Assembly: GCF_012726265.1 (NCBI RefSeq)
Contig: NZ_JAASAG010000004.1
Location: forward strand, 434,001 to 498,000
Length of the DNA stretch: 64,000 bases
From: Streptomyces sp. HNM0575
GTDB lineage: Bacteria > Actinomycetota > Actinomycetes > Streptomycetales > Streptomycetaceae
Direction of reading: 5' to 3'
The notes under the pieces are model-generated. The model was given only the letters and a program-made list of their open reading frames with translations. It was not told where the DNA came from and ran no database searches. A program made the position numbers and the translations under genes. Shown one piece after another: positions 16,269 through 25,194 of the stretch (its first letter is position 1; each line of letters begins with the position of its first letter).

Positions 16269-17357
16269 TCAGCCGAAGACGACGCAGCTCGCGGCCGGTG
16301 CGGCGATGCTGCCCGCCCGGTGCGGGGTGCCGGTGGCCGGGTCGATGTCGAACCAAGTGACGTCGCCGGAGCGTTCGTTGGCCGCGTAGAGGAGGCGGCC
16401 CGACGGGTGCAGGGCGAGATCGCGCGGCCAGTGCCCGCCGCACGGCACGGTCCCGGCGAGTTCCATGGAGTCGCCGGAAGCGGCCATGTCGAACACCGAG
16501 ACGCTGTCGTGGCCGCGGTTGGCGGCCCATGCGAAGCGGCCGTCGCGCGAGACGACGAACTCCGAGGGGTAGTTGCGCTCCGGTGCGGCGCTGCCCGGCA
16601 CGGTGGCGGTCTCGTGCAGCGCTTCGAGGGTGCCGGTGGCGGCGTCCCAACTGCACACCGTCACCGACGAGTCGAGCTCGCCGACGATGTAGGCGTGGGT
16701 CCCGTCCGGGTGGAAGACCAGGTGCCGGGGGCCGGTTCCGGGGCGAAGCGGCGCCTCCGCGTACGGCAGCGGTTCGCCCTCCGGGCAGGCCTCCCGCAGG
16801 TCGTAGATCCACACGGAGTCCGTGCCGAGGTCTACGGCGAGCAGCCAGCGGCCTGACGGGTCGGGAACCACCGCGTGCGCGTGCGGGCCCTCCTGACGCT
16901 GCGTCTCCGGGCCGCCGCCGGTGTGCTGGTGGACGGAGGCGCGGCTGCCGAGGGTGCCGTCGGCGCGTACGGGAAGCGCGCTGATGCTTCCGGAGCCGTA
17001 GTTGGCGGTGACGAGGTGCCCGGCGGCGACGGTCAGATGGGTCGGGCCCGCGCCCCTCACGGGTGTGGGCTCCCCCAGCAGTGCGGGTCTGTCCCGGTCG
17101 GCGAGGGAGAAGGCCGCGGCGCCGCCGGTGTCGCGCTCGCTGACCGCGTAGAGGTGGCCGCCGGGGCTGCCCGGACCGCCCGGGCCGTGGGCCACGACGA
17201 GATACGACGGGTCGGGCACGAGGGTCTCGGTGTGGTGCAAGGCCGTCAGCGCGCCGCTTCCGGGGTCGAGCGCCGCGGTGGTGACGCCCCGGCCGCCTGC
17301 CGATGTGAACGATCCGATGTACGCCCTGTCGGCCCACTGCCCGTCCGCTCCGCTCAC
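16269..17357 (-). CDS. Lactonase family beta-propeller (6-phosphogluconolactonase-like)
   Basis: A 362-residue YbhE/YkgB-type seven-bladed propeller. AYIGSFTSAGGRGVTTAALD opens the family; PHAHAVVPDPSGRWLLAVDL, PRHLVFHPDGTHAYIVGEL and HWPRDLALHPSGRLLYAANE are the conserved blade motifs carrying the His and Arg that line the active site. It probably hydrolyses a sugar lactone, such as 6-phosphogluconolactone, in the cytoplasm. The ATG at 17357 has weak spacing to GGGAAGGGCAG upstream. It is convergent with the chelatase-fold gene and divergent from the HAD gene. Confidence 0.85.
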   Translation of the reverse strand: MSGADGQWADRAYIGSFTSAGGRGVTTAALDPGSGALTALHHTETLVPDPSYLVVAHGPGGPGSPGGHLYAVSERDTGGAAAFSLADRDRPALLGEPTPVRGAGPTHLTVAAGHLVTANYGSGSISALPVRADGTLGSRASVHQHTGGGPETQRQEGPHAHAVVPDPSGRWLLAVDLGTDSVWIYDLREACPEGEPLPYAEAPLRPGTGPRHLVFHPDGTHAYIVGELDSSVTVCSWDAATGTLEALHETATVPGSAAPERNYPSEFVVSRDGRFAWAANRGHDSVSVFDMAASGDSMELAGTVPCGGHWPRDLALHPSGRLLYAANERSGDVTWFDIDPATGTPHRAGSIAAPAASCVVFG

Positions 17358-17490
17358 CGCGCTGCCCTTCCCCTACGAGAGATCCGCGATCTTGGGCCGA
17401 CCGTAGCAGCGCGTGCCGGAGCAGGGGCGTACTCGATCACAACCGCACCAGGTCCGCGGAGGCTCCGCCAGACAGTCGCGGTCCGCCCAT

Positions 17491-17544
17491 GGCGCGGGGT
17501 CCGCTCACGGCGCGGGGTCCGCTCACGGCGCCGGGTCCGCTCAC
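17491..17544. repeat. Three 18-base tandem repeats
   Basis: GGCGCGGGGTCCGCTCAC occurs at 17491 and 17509, and with one change at 17527. The block lies 71 bases upstream of the HAD start. In the HAD frame it would encode a hexapeptide repeat if translation began at ATG 17489, but the family alignment starts at 17615. Confidence 0.75.
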
Positions 17545-17614
17545 GCCCGTCGGCGGACGCCGACCGCGCGGCCCGGCCGTTCGTGCGCTGCGCTCGTCGT
17601 GCACCCTGGTGGCC

Positions 17615-18304
17615 ATGGACAGCTCCCCCGCCACCGCCGTGATCTTCGACCTCGACGGCACGCTCGTGGACAGCGAGCCGCACTACTACGAGGCGGGGCG
17701 GCGGGTGCTCGCCGCCCACGGGGTCCCGGAGTTCAGCTGGGCCGAGCACACGCGGTTCATCGGCATCGGCACCCGGGAGACGATGGAGACGCTGCGCGCC
17801 GAGCACGGGATCGCCGCGCCCGTGGAGCAGTTGCTGGCGGAGAAGAACCGCAGCTATCTGGAGCTGGCCGGGCGTTCGGCACAGGTCTTTCCCGCGATGC
17901 GGACACTCGTGGAGCAACTGCACGCCGCCTCATACCCGTTGGCGGTGGCCTCCGGTTCCTCGCCGGAGGCGGTCCACGCGGTGCTGGAGTGCGCGGGTCT
18001 GGCGGAACTGCTGCCGGTACGGGTCTCGGCCGAGGAGGTCGGACGCGGGAAGCCGGAGCCCGACGTCTTCCTGGAGGCGGCGCGGCGGCTGGGTGTGCCG
18101 CCGGGCGGCTGCGCCGTGGTGGAGGACGCGCCTGCCGGGGCGGAGGCGGCACGCCGGGCGGGGATGCGGTGCGTGGCCGTCCCATATGTGCGGGGGACGG
18201 AGACGGACCCGGCGTTCGCCTCGGCGGGGCTGCTGTTCGCGGGCGGCCAGGACGAGTTCGACCCTCGGCGGGCGTACGACTGGATCACGGGCGGCGAGGG
18301 CTGA
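17615..18304 (+). CDS. HAD-superfamily hydrolase (phosphoglucomutase/phosphatase-like)
   Basis: A 229-residue HAD hydrolase with the alpha-helical cap of the beta-phosphoglucomutase/phosphoglycolate phosphatase group. Motif I is VIFDLDGTLVDSEPHYYEAG (DxD nucleophile), motif II VASGSSPEAV, motif III the Lys of GRGKPEPDVF, and motif IV VVEDAPAGAEAARRAGM. It acts on a small phosphorylated metabolite; which one cannot be read. The ATG at 17615 gives the family start, and GTG 17609 is an alternative two codons earlier. It converges on the MmgE/PrpD gene and is not obviously part of that cluster. Confidence 0.88.
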   Translation: MDSSPATAVIFDLDGTLVDSEPHYYEAGRRVLAAHGVPEFSWAEHTRFIGIGTRETMETLRAEHGIAAPVEQLLAEKNRSYLELAGRSAQVFPAMRTLVEQLHAASYPLAVASGSSPEAVHAVLECAGLAELLPVRVSAEEVGRGKPEPDVFLEAARRLGVPPGGCAVVEDAPAGAEAARRAGMRCVAVPYVRGTETDPAFASAGLLFAGGQDEFDPRRAYDWITGGEG

Positions 18305-18484
18305 CGGGCACGGGCGTCATGAGCCGGGGCGCCCCCGCTCCGGGCCGCGCTCGGCCGACCGCACGCCAACTCCTCCGTGAACGCCGGGACTTGGGCTTCT
18401 CCTCGACGGTCATACGGACCGGCAGCTTCCGCACTCTTCTCCCCGCCCCCCACTCACCCCGCTCACTGGCCGCGCCCCGGCTCC

Positions 18485-18514
18485 GGCTTCGGCTTCGGCT
18501 TCGGCTTCGGCTTC
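18485..18514. repeat. Five GGCTTC hexanucleotide repeats
   Basis: Five perfect copies of GGCTTC in the 217-base gap between two convergent genes, 8 bases beyond the MmgE/PrpD stop codon. Read-through of that stop could not produce a Lys-Pro repeat in the same frame, so it is most simply a 3' untranslated microsatellite. Confidence 0.7.
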
Positions 18515-18521
18515 GCGGAGT

Positions 18522-19778
18522 TCAGCCCGGCGGGAGGACACCGCGCAGCAGCCGGGGCGCCGACTCCCACGTCAGCTCCGTCACCTCCGGGGCGCGCGCC
18601 GTGCCGACGCACGCGGCGACCTTGGCGGCCAGTTCTCCGGCGGTGGCGGGACGCCCCGGGTGGCCCTGCGGCAACTCCAGTGCGGCCTCGGCCCGTTGAC
18701 CGTCGGCGCATTCCACCGCGACCCGGGTCTCGCCCTCCATCAGGCCGGAGCCGCCGCCCGGCAGCACGCGTACCTCCGTACGATCCAGCAGGCGCCGCAC
18801 CTCGGGCCTGACCGCCGCGGCGTCGGTGAAGTCGGCCATGCCGGGGAAGCCGTCGAGAAGCGCGGTCGCCACGGCGTACTCCATGCTGAACTTCGCCTCC
18901 AGCCCCGTGCGGGGCCGGTGGTGGATCAGCGGCTGCATGCCCGCCTCGGGAGTGGTGACGGTGATGCGTGCGATGTCCTCGGCCCGCCCGCCGAAGGCTC
19001 CCCCGCCGCCGGCCGCCGCACCGCCGACAGCCGCACCGCTTGCCTCCCCACGGCCGTTGTACGCCAGTTCGCGTGCCGCGCTGATGGGCCGCTGCATCGC
19101 ATAGCAGCAGGGGTGCAGCTTCACGGCGAGTCCGTCCGGCACTGCGGGCCCGCTCAGGTCGGGCTCGGCGGCGCCGCCCACGAGGGCGAACCAGTCGTCC
19201 AGCGCCGCCGGATCGGCCGTCGCGCCCGCCACGGCGAGACGGGCGGCCCGTACGCCGGCGTCCGCGGCGAAGCCGACCTGGAGGGACTTCCCGGACGTGC
19301 CGAAGGCGCGCTGCACTCCGCCCGCGGCGGGCACGGCGAGCGCCATGGCACGTCTGAGCCCGTCCTCGTCGAGACCGAGAGCGACACCGGCGGCCACCGC
19401 GGCGGCCGGGGCTCCCGCGGTGCAGGTGGTGTGCCAGCCGCTGCCGTAGTGGCTCCAGCCCAGAGCCGTGCCGAGCCGAGCCATCACTCCCGCCCCGGCG
19501 AGGTAGGCACGTGCTCCGCCTCCGCATGCGAGCGCCGCGCTGACGCAGACGACGCTGATGTGCGACGTCGACGGCAGGTGGACGTCGTCGAAGTCCAGCA
19601 CGTGTCCTGTCGCGGCCCAGCGCAGCGCCTCCGGCAGTCCGGCCGTCGTACGGGCGACCGGGTCGCCCGCCGCGGCGACGGTGACCGCGGCGGTGTCCAC
19701 GAGCGCTGTGCGGGCGAGTTCGCGGTCGGCGGCGTCCGGTTCGAAAGCCGCCGCCCAGCCCGCCAGGTCCGCGATCAT
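18522..19778 (-). CDS. MmgE/PrpD family protein
   Basis: A 418-residue member of the family that includes 2-methylcitrate dehydratase and cis-aconitate decarboxylase (the itaconate-forming enzyme). HVLDFDDVHLPSTSHISVV is the DDxH-x-SxxH active-site region, SGWHTTCTAGAPAAAVAAG the second signature, and VKLHPCCYAMQRPISAA the KxxPCC motif. The usual T-K-x-x-H-x-G element reads GKSLQVGFAADAG, with no His, so the exact reaction may differ. The ATG overlaps the dctM stop (ATGA). It is the last gene of the leftward CitE-CoA-transferase-TRAP cluster, where a role in branched C5/C6 dicarboxylate metabolism is likely. Confidence 0.82.
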   Translation of the reverse strand: MIADLAGWAAAFEPDAADRELARTALVDTAAVTVAAAGDPVARTTAGLPEALRWAATGHVLDFDDVHLPSTSHISVVCVSAALACGGGARAYLAGAGVMARLGTALGWSHYGSGWHTTCTAGAPAAAVAAGVALGLDEDGLRRAMALAVPAAGGVQRAFGTSGKSLQVGFAADAGVRAARLAVAGATADPAALDDWFALVGGAAEPDLSGPAVPDGLAVKLHPCCYAMQRPISAARELAYNGRGEASGAAVGGAAAGGGGAFGGRAEDIARITVTTPEAGMQPLIHHRPRTGLEAKFSMEYAVATALLDGFPGMADFTDAAAVRPEVRRLLDRTEVRVLPGGGSGLMEGETRVAVECADGQRAEAALELPQGHPGRPATAGELAAKVAACVGTARAPEVTELTWESAPRLLRGVLPPG

Positions 19779-21082
19779 GTGACCAGTCCGGGCAGCCAAG
19801 TGGCGAGTTCCGGTACGGCGGTGACGAGCGCGAGCATCGCGGCCTCGATGACCAGATACGGCAGGATGCCGCGGAAGATGTCGGCGAGATCCAGTTCGGG
19901 CACCACGGATTTCAGGGTGTACAGGTTCAGCCCGACCGGTGGCGTGATCACCGCCATCTCCAGATTGACCACGAGCAGCACCCCGAACCACAGCGGATCG
20001 AAGCCGAGCCCCTCGACCGCCGGTACCAGGATCGGGGTCACGACGAGCAGCAGCGAGGCGGCGTCGACCAGGCAGCCGAGCAGCACGAGCACCACCATGA
20101 TGGTCGCGATCACCAGGTACGGCGAGGTGTCCAGGCCGACGACGAAGGTGGAGACCGCGTCGGGGACGCGGGCCACCACCAGCATCTCCGTGAAGACGAA
20201 GGCGGCGCCGACGATGGCCAGGATGGACGCGGTCACGTGCGCCGTGGAGACGAAGATCGTACGGAGATTCGCCCAGCCCAGCTTCCGGTAGACCCAGCCC
20301 GTCACTCCGAACGCCGCGAGGGCGCCGACGGCCGCGGCCTCGGTGGGGGTGGCGAAGCCGGTGTAGATCGAGCCGAGCACGAGGACGATCAGCACCAGCG
20401 CGGGCGAGATCTTCACGAGCGCGGCGAGGCGCTGTCCCCAGGTGAAGTCCTCTTTCACGACAGGTGCGTTGGCGGGAGCGGTCTTCGCGCGCACCACCAC
20501 GTACACGATCATGAACGCGGCGAGGAGCAGCCCGGGGATGAGTCCGCCGGCGAAGAGTTCCGCGATGCTCACGCCCGTCACCGACGAGTACAGGATGAAC
20601 ATCAGGCTCGGCGGGATGAGCATGGCCAGCGCACCCGAGGCGGCGACGGTCCCGCTCGCGAACGCGGGCCGGTAGCCGCGGGCCAGCATCTCCGGGACGG
20701 CCATGCGGCCGATGATCGCGACGGAGGAGATGCTCACGCCGGACATGGCGCCGAAGACGGTGGAGGAGCCGATGGCGGAGGCTCCCAGCCCGCCGGGGAT
20801 CCGGTTGAACCAGCGGTATGCCGCGCCGAACAGGTCGCGGCCCAGGCCGCTGACCGCGAGCACCTCGCCCAGGAGGATGTAGAGGGGTGCGGCGACGAGT
20901 GCGTAGTTCTGGAGCTGCGCGACCAGCGACAGCGGCACCAGCTCGACGCCGGAGAGGCCGTCCAGGCCGATGAGTCCGGCGATGCCGGAGACGGCGAGCG
21001 CCACGAAGATGGGTGTGCGCAGGGCTATGAGCAACAGCAGCAGTACGACCGCGAGGGCCGCGACACCGGCGTCGGGAATCAT
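19775..21082 (-). CDS. dctM: TRAP transporter large permease (DctM/SiaM type)
   Basis: A 435-residue membrane protein with about twelve transmembrane segments, the large subunit of a tripartite periplasmic-type transporter that uses an ion gradient. FGAMSGVSISSVAIIG and LIPPSLMFILYSSVTGVSI are the conserved sodium/substrate-site segments of the first repeat; ITPPVGLNLYTLKSVV is the matching segment in the second. The start and stop overlap the neighbouring genes by four bases each (ATGA), so translation is coupled with dctQ and the MmgE/PrpD gene. The cargo is probably the dicarboxylate degraded by the cluster. Confidence 0.92.
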   Translation of the reverse strand: MIPDAGVAALAVVLLLLLIALRTPIFVALAVSGIAGLIGLDGLSGVELVPLSLVAQLQNYALVAAPLYILLGEVLAVSGLGRDLFGAAYRWFNRIPGGLGASAIGSSTVFGAMSGVSISSVAIIGRMAVPEMLARGYRPAFASGTVAASGALAMLIPPSLMFILYSSVTGVSIAELFAGGLIPGLLLAAFMIVYVVVRAKTAPANAPVVKEDFTWGQRLAALVKISPALVLIVLVLGSIYTGFATPTEAAAVGALAAFGVTGWVYRKLGWANLRTIFVSTAHVTASILAIVGAAFVFTEMLVVARVPDAVSTFVVGLDTSPYLVIATIMVVLVLLGCLVDAASLLLVVTPILVPAVEGLGFDPLWFGVLLVVNLEMAVITPPVGLNLYTLKSVVPELDLADIFRGILPYLVIEAAMLALVTAVPELATWLPGLVT

Positions 21083-21825
21083 GAGCGGTTCTCTCCTTCT
21101 CCGGTGCCGGAGGCGGCGTCGCCGCCGTCGGTGCGGGCAGTGCGGGAGGTGCGCGGCGTGCGGGAAGCGTGGCCGGTACGGGAGGAGTCGTCCTCCGCGG
21201 AGGCGTCCACGGCGGCGTCCGCGGCGGCGTCCGCGGCGGCGTCCCCAGACGGCTCTTGCGCGGGCTCGGCTCCGGTCAACTCCCCTTCGGCGGACGGCTG
21301 TCCGGGCTGCCCGGCGAGCAGTGCGCCGGCGTCCGCGCCGTCGCCCCCGCCTCCCGGCGGGAAGAGCACGGCGACGACGGCCAGCAGCACACCGCTGAGG
21401 CACAGCACCGCGTCCGGAATCCAGTAGGGGATGCTGAAGGTGCCGGAGCCCGTGAGGCCGCCGTCGATCGCGACCCTCAGCGAGCGGTACGCGGTCACGG
21501 CGAGCACCACCCCGAGGAAGGCGGTGGCGACCGCGGTCACCACGTCGGCCACTCGCCGCAGCCCGTGCGGCAGGGCCCGGTGGACCAGATCCATCGAGAT
21601 GTGCTGACCCTTGGCGTAGAAGTACGGGATCGCCAGCGACGTCGCCGCGAGCACCCCGGCGGCGTTCAGCGGGTACGCCCAGTCCGTCGGCGCGGAGAAG
21701 GTGAAGCGGACGACGACGTCGTAGGTGATGGTCAGCATCATCAGCGCGACGACGGCCATGGAGACGACGGCCAGCGCCATCGCGCAGGCCAGCACGTATT
21801 TGCGTATCGAGTTCAGCGCGCTCAT
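21079..21825 (-). CDS. dctQ: TRAP transporter small permease (DctQ type)
   Basis: A 248-residue protein whose first 155 residues are the four-helix DctQ membrane subunit. VVVRFTFSAPTDWAYPLNA matches the W-x-E/Y region of the family, followed by KGQHISMDLVHRALP. The last 90 residues are an atypical hydrophilic tail with short repeats (AAAD three times, then RTxx units), encoded partly by a 12-base tandem repeat at 21211-21246. DctQ proteins normally end at about 160-180 residues, so the tail is an addition. Its ATGA overlap with dctM and the 10-base gap from dctP support one operon. Confidence 0.88.
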   Translation of the reverse strand: MSALNSIRKYVLACAMALAVVSMAVVALMMLTITYDVVVRFTFSAPTDWAYPLNAAGVLAATSLAIPYFYAKGQHISMDLVHRALPHGLRRVADVVTAVATAFLGVVLAVTAYRSLRVAIDGGLTGSGTFSIPYWIPDAVLCLSGVLLAVVAVLFPPGGGGDGADAGALLAGQPGQPSAEGELTGAEPAQEPSGDAAADAAADAAVDASAEDDSSRTGHASRTPRTSRTARTDGGDAASGTGEGENRS

Positions 21826-21835
21826 GCCGGGCCCC

Positions 21836-22870
21836 TCATGCCTCGCGGATGGATTCGACGGCCTGTCCGGCCGTGCGGGCGCCGAGCCGCTGCCGCCAGC
21901 TCGCGTAGACCGGTGCGATCGCCTTGCGGAAGGCCGCCATCTCCGCGCCGCCCGGTTCGGTCAGCTTCACGCCCGCGTCCCGGACCTTGGGGAGGTACTC
22001 CTTCGTGTGCACCTTCACCATGTGGGCGGTGCCGTCGCGGTAGAGGGTCGCTCCGGCCTCGTCCAGCGCGCGGCGCACGGCCTGCGGCTGCTGTTCGTAC
22101 CAGTCGCTGCGGCAGTAGGCGTCGACGGTGTACGCGCCGAAGTGGCCGGCCGTGCCGTACTTGACGATCTTCTGGAGGTCGCGGGAGACCACCGTGCCGA
22201 TGTAGCTGACGAGACCGTCGATCGTGTTGCGCTCCAGCGCCTGGTAGATCTCGGCGGAGCCCATGGTGACGGGAGCTCCGCCGAGGGCCTTGACCGTCTC
22301 GCCCTCGATCTCGCCGGCGACGCGCAGCCGCAGACCGCGCACGTCCTCCGGCCTGCGGATCGGCCGGTCGACGGTCCACAGATACTCGAAGGTGGTGGGC
22401 ATTCCGCCGAGGATGCGCACGCCCTTCGGCTTCAGGTTCTTGTTGATCAGCTCGAACTGCGGGCGCCCCGGCTCGATGGCGCGGCGCAGCCTGCCGTAGT
22501 CCTCGGTGACGAAGGGCAGTTCCATCGCGCCGAGCACCGGATACGTCGAGGAGACGTACGAGCTGGTCTGGAAGATCACGTCGGCGACGCCCGACAGCAG
22601 CCCGGGCAGCAGCTGCTCGGCGCCGAGCAGGGCGCCCGAGTCGTAGAGGTCCGGTGCGAGGCGTCCGCCGCTGCGCTCGGCGGCCGCCTTGTCGAACATC
22701 TCGATGCCGGGATACAAGTCGCCGTAGGACGACGGGAGATAGGTGGCCACCCTCGACTTCCGCGGTGTCCTCGCGTTCGCCGGGGCGCATGCCGAGGCGC
22801 CTGCCGCCGCGGTGAGGCCCAGGCCCGCGGCGGCCAGGAAGCCCCGCCGTCCGATCGCTGATGTGTTCAT
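21836..22870 (-). CDS. dctP: TRAP transporter substrate-binding protein (DctP type)
   Basis: A 344-residue extracytoplasmic binding protein. IGRRGFLAAAGLGLTAAAG is a twin-arginine signal, followed by the lipobox-like GASAC, so it is probably a Tat-exported lipoprotein. TMGSAEIYQALERNTIDGLV is the DctP family's conserved block, and the Arg in LRLRVAGEIEG is at the position that binds the carboxylate of organic-acid ligands. GRPQFELINKNLKPKGVRIL is also characteristic. The ATG at 22870 overlaps the LLM stop (ATGA). It would deliver a carboxylate to DctQM. Confidence 0.9.
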   Translation of the reverse strand: MNTSAIGRRGFLAAAGLGLTAAAGASACAPANARTPRKSRVATYLPSSYGDLYPGIEMFDKAAAERSGGRLAPDLYDSGALLGAEQLLPGLLSGVADVIFQTSSYVSSTYPVLGAMELPFVTEDYGRLRRAIEPGRPQFELINKNLKPKGVRILGGMPTTFEYLWTVDRPIRRPEDVRGLRLRVAGEIEGETVKALGGAPVTMGSAEIYQALERNTIDGLVSYIGTVVSRDLQKIVKYGTAGHFGAYTVDAYCRSDWYEQQPQAVRRALDEAGATLYRDGTAHMVKVHTKEYLPKVRDAGVKLTEPGGAEMAAFRKAIAPVYASWRQRLGARTAGQAVESIREA

Positions 22871-23892
22871 GGGAGTACCTCGTCCCTCAGGCGTTTCAGG
22901 CTGGCCATGACCTTCTCCTGCGGCATCCCGGGCCATTGCGGGCGGAGCAGGATGTTCTCCGGTGCCACGTGGCCGATGAGATCGGCGAGCTGCGCACGGC
23001 AGGCGGCGGGACCGCCGAGGATGAAGCGGCCCTGCCGGAGCTTGTCGAACTCCGCGTCGAAGCTCTGCGAGGCGGGCAGCACCCGGTCCTGCCCCCAGGC
23101 CCGGTAGGCGGCGTACTTGACGGTCATCGCGGCGCGCACGTCCTCGACCGCCGCCTCGTCGCTCTCGCCCACGTAGATCTCCTGGAGGACCTGCACGGGG
23201 GCGCTCTCGCGTCCGTGTTCACGGCAGGCCTCGCGGTAGAGGGCGACCTGCCGGTGCAGATAGTCGCGGTCGACGTGCGCGGCGGCGGCGATCCACGGGA
23301 GGCCGAGCCGTGCGGTGCGGCGCAGCGCCCCGTCGGTGTGCCCGGCGAGCCAGAACGGCGGGTGCGGGCGCTGGACCGGGCGCAGCACGGGCCGTACGGC
23401 GTCGAGCCGGACCGCTTCGCTGTGGAAGGTCACCTCGTCCTCGGTCCACAGCCGGCGGACGAGGTCGAGGTTGTCGAGGAAGCGGCGCAGCCGGGCGTGA
23501 CGCGGCACGCCGAAGGCGTCGAACTCCGCGTCGCGGTAGCCCAGTCCGGCCCCGACGGTGAGGCGGCCCCCGCTGATGATGTCGAGCGTCGCCAGCTCCT
23601 CGGCGAGGTCGACGGGGTTCTGAAGCGCCATCAGCGTGATCGCCGTGCCGATGCGCATGTCGCCGGTCTCGGGCACGAGGCGGGAGAGCACCGCGAGGGG
23701 GTGCAGGTACTGGAAGGGGTCGGCCAGGTAGTGCTGTGTCGCCCACACCGAGGAGAAGCCGGCGTCGCGGGCGAAGCGGACCTGCTCCAGCTGCTCGTCG
23801 AAGCGCGCCACGACGTCGTCGCCCGAGGTGAACTGGCTGCACAGCACCAGCCCGTAGCCGGGGGCGGTACCGGGGGCCGGGGCGTGGTTCAT
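22867..23892 (-). CDS. LLM class flavin-dependent oxidoreductase
   Basis: A 341-residue luciferase-like TIM-barrel protein. The family marks are GFSSVWATQHYLADPFQYL, IGTAITLMALQNPVDLAEEL, DIISGGRLTVGAGLGYRDAE and PHPPFWLAGHTDGALRRTA. These enzymes use FMN or F420 for monooxygenation or reduction. Nothing here selects the cofactor or substrate. A strong GGAAGGAGG precedes the ATG. The 138-base gap to the acyl-CoA dehydrogenase is purine-rich on the coding strand and may hold an extra ribosome or processing site. Its presence in an otherwise CoA-ester pathway is unexplained; it may open the route by oxidising an alternative substrate. Confidence 0.87.
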   Translation of the reverse strand: MNHAPAPGTAPGYGLVLCSQFTSGDDVVARFDEQLEQVRFARDAGFSSVWATQHYLADPFQYLHPLAVLSRLVPETGDMRIGTAITLMALQNPVDLAEELATLDIISGGRLTVGAGLGYRDAEFDAFGVPRHARLRRFLDNLDLVRRLWTEDEVTFHSEAVRLDAVRPVLRPVQRPHPPFWLAGHTDGALRRTARLGLPWIAAAAHVDRDYLHRQVALYREACREHGRESAPVQVLQEIYVGESDEAAVEDVRAAMTVKYAAYRAWGQDRVLPASQSFDAEFDKLRQGRFILGGPAACRAQLADLIGHVAPENILLRPQWPGMPQEKVMASLKRLRDEVLP

Positions 23893-24030
23893 CCGCGCGG
23901 CACCTCCTTCCTTCTTCCTTGTCCCTTGTTCTTCTGTTCTTCGTTCGTCCGGTGGCGGCCCGGAGGCCTCATTGGTGTACGGGTGGGGGCCCGGCTCGTG
24001 GTCTCAGGGGCGGGGTGTCGGCAGGGGGCC

Positions 24031-25194
24031 TCAGAAGGAGCGAGGCATCTTCAGCACGTGCTGGCCGATGTGGGCGAGGATGAGGTTCGTCGAGACGGGC
24101 GCCACCTGGTAGAGCCGCGTCTCGCGGAACTTCCGCTCGATGTCGTACTCGGCGGCGAAGCCGTAGCCGCCGTGCGTCTGGAGCGCCGCGTTGCCCGCCT
24201 CCCAGGAGGCGTCGGCGGCCAGCAGCTTCGCCATGTTGGCCTCGGCGCCGCAGGGTTCGCCCGCGTCGAAGAGGTCGCACGCGCGCCACCGCATCAGGTC
24301 GGCCGCCTCGACGTTCACGTGCGCCCGCGCGATGGGGAACTGCACTCCCTGGTTCTGTCCGATGGGACGGCCGAAGACCACGCGCTCACTGGCGTACTTC
24401 GAGGCGCGCTCCACGAACCACCGGCCGTCGCCTATGCATTCGGAGGCGATGAGGATCCGTTCGGCGTTCATGCCGTCGAGGACGTAGCGGAATCCGCGGC
24501 CCTCCTCGCCGATGAGGCTGTCGGCCGGCACGTGGACGTCGTCGAAGAAGACCTCGTTCGTCTCGTGGTTGACCATGGTGCGGATGGGGCGCAGACCGAC
24601 GCCTTCCGCCTCGCGCAGGTCGATCAGGAACAGCGACATGCCCTCGGACTTCTTCGCCGCCTCGTCCCGCGGTGTCGTACGGGCCAGCAGCAGCATCAGA
24701 TCCGAGTGCTGGACGCGGGAGATGAAGACCTTGCTGCCGTTGATGACGTAACCGTCGCCGGTGCGCCGCGCGGTGGTGCGGATGCTGGTGGTGTCGGTGC
24801 CCGCGGTGGGCTCCGTGACGCCGAACGCCTGTAGCCGCAGCTCGCCCGACGCGATCGGGGGCAGATAGCGCCGCTTCTGCTCCTCGCTGCCGTGCCGCAG
24901 CAGCGAGCCCATGGTGTACAGCTGTGCGTGTACGGGGCCCGCGTTGCCGCCGGCCGCGTTGATGCCCTCCAGGATCACGGAGGCGTCGCCGAGGCCCAGG
25001 CCCAGTCCGCCGTACTCCTCCGGCACGAGGGCGCCGAGACAGCCCGTACCGGTGAGGGCGTCGACGAACTCCTCGGGGTAGCGGCGTTCGGCGTCCACCT
25101 CCTGCCAGTAGGAGCCGGGGTAGTCCGCGCAGATGCGGTCGACCAACTGGCGCAGATCGCGGCGGAGTTCACTCGCCGCCGCCGGTCCCGTCAC
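24031..25194 (-). CDS. Acyl-CoA dehydrogenase
   Basis: A 387-residue flavoprotein with the standard three-domain layout. QAFGVTEPTAGTDTTSIRTT and YVINGSKVFISRVQHSD are the FAD/substrate loops, FGRPIGQNQGVQFPIARAHV the third, and ALQTHGGYGFAAEYDIER the fourth. The usual catalytic Glu of the C-terminal YEG motif is missing: the sequence reads RLYQVAPVSTNLILAHIG. The base could come from another position, as in isovaleryl-CoA dehydrogenase. The GTG start overlaps the MaoC stop (GTGA). In the cluster it could oxidise a saturated dicarboxylyl-CoA such as methylsuccinyl-CoA. Confidence 0.88.
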   Translation of the reverse strand: MTGPAAASELRRDLRQLVDRICADYPGSYWQEVDAERRYPEEFVDALTGTGCLGALVPEEYGGLGLGLGDASVILEGINAAGGNAGPVHAQLYTMGSLLRHGSEEQKRRYLPPIASGELRLQAFGVTEPTAGTDTTSIRTTARRTGDGYVINGSKVFISRVQHSDLMLLLARTTPRDEAAKKSEGMSLFLIDLREAEGVGLRPIRTMVNHETNEVFFDDVHVPADSLIGEEGRGFRYVLDGMNAERILIASECIGDGRWFVERASKYASERVVFGRPIGQNQGVQFPIARAHVNVEAADLMRWRACDLFDAGEPCGAEANMAKLLAADASWEAGNAALQTHGGYGFAAEYDIERKFRETRLYQVAPVSTNLILAHIGQHVLKMPRSF

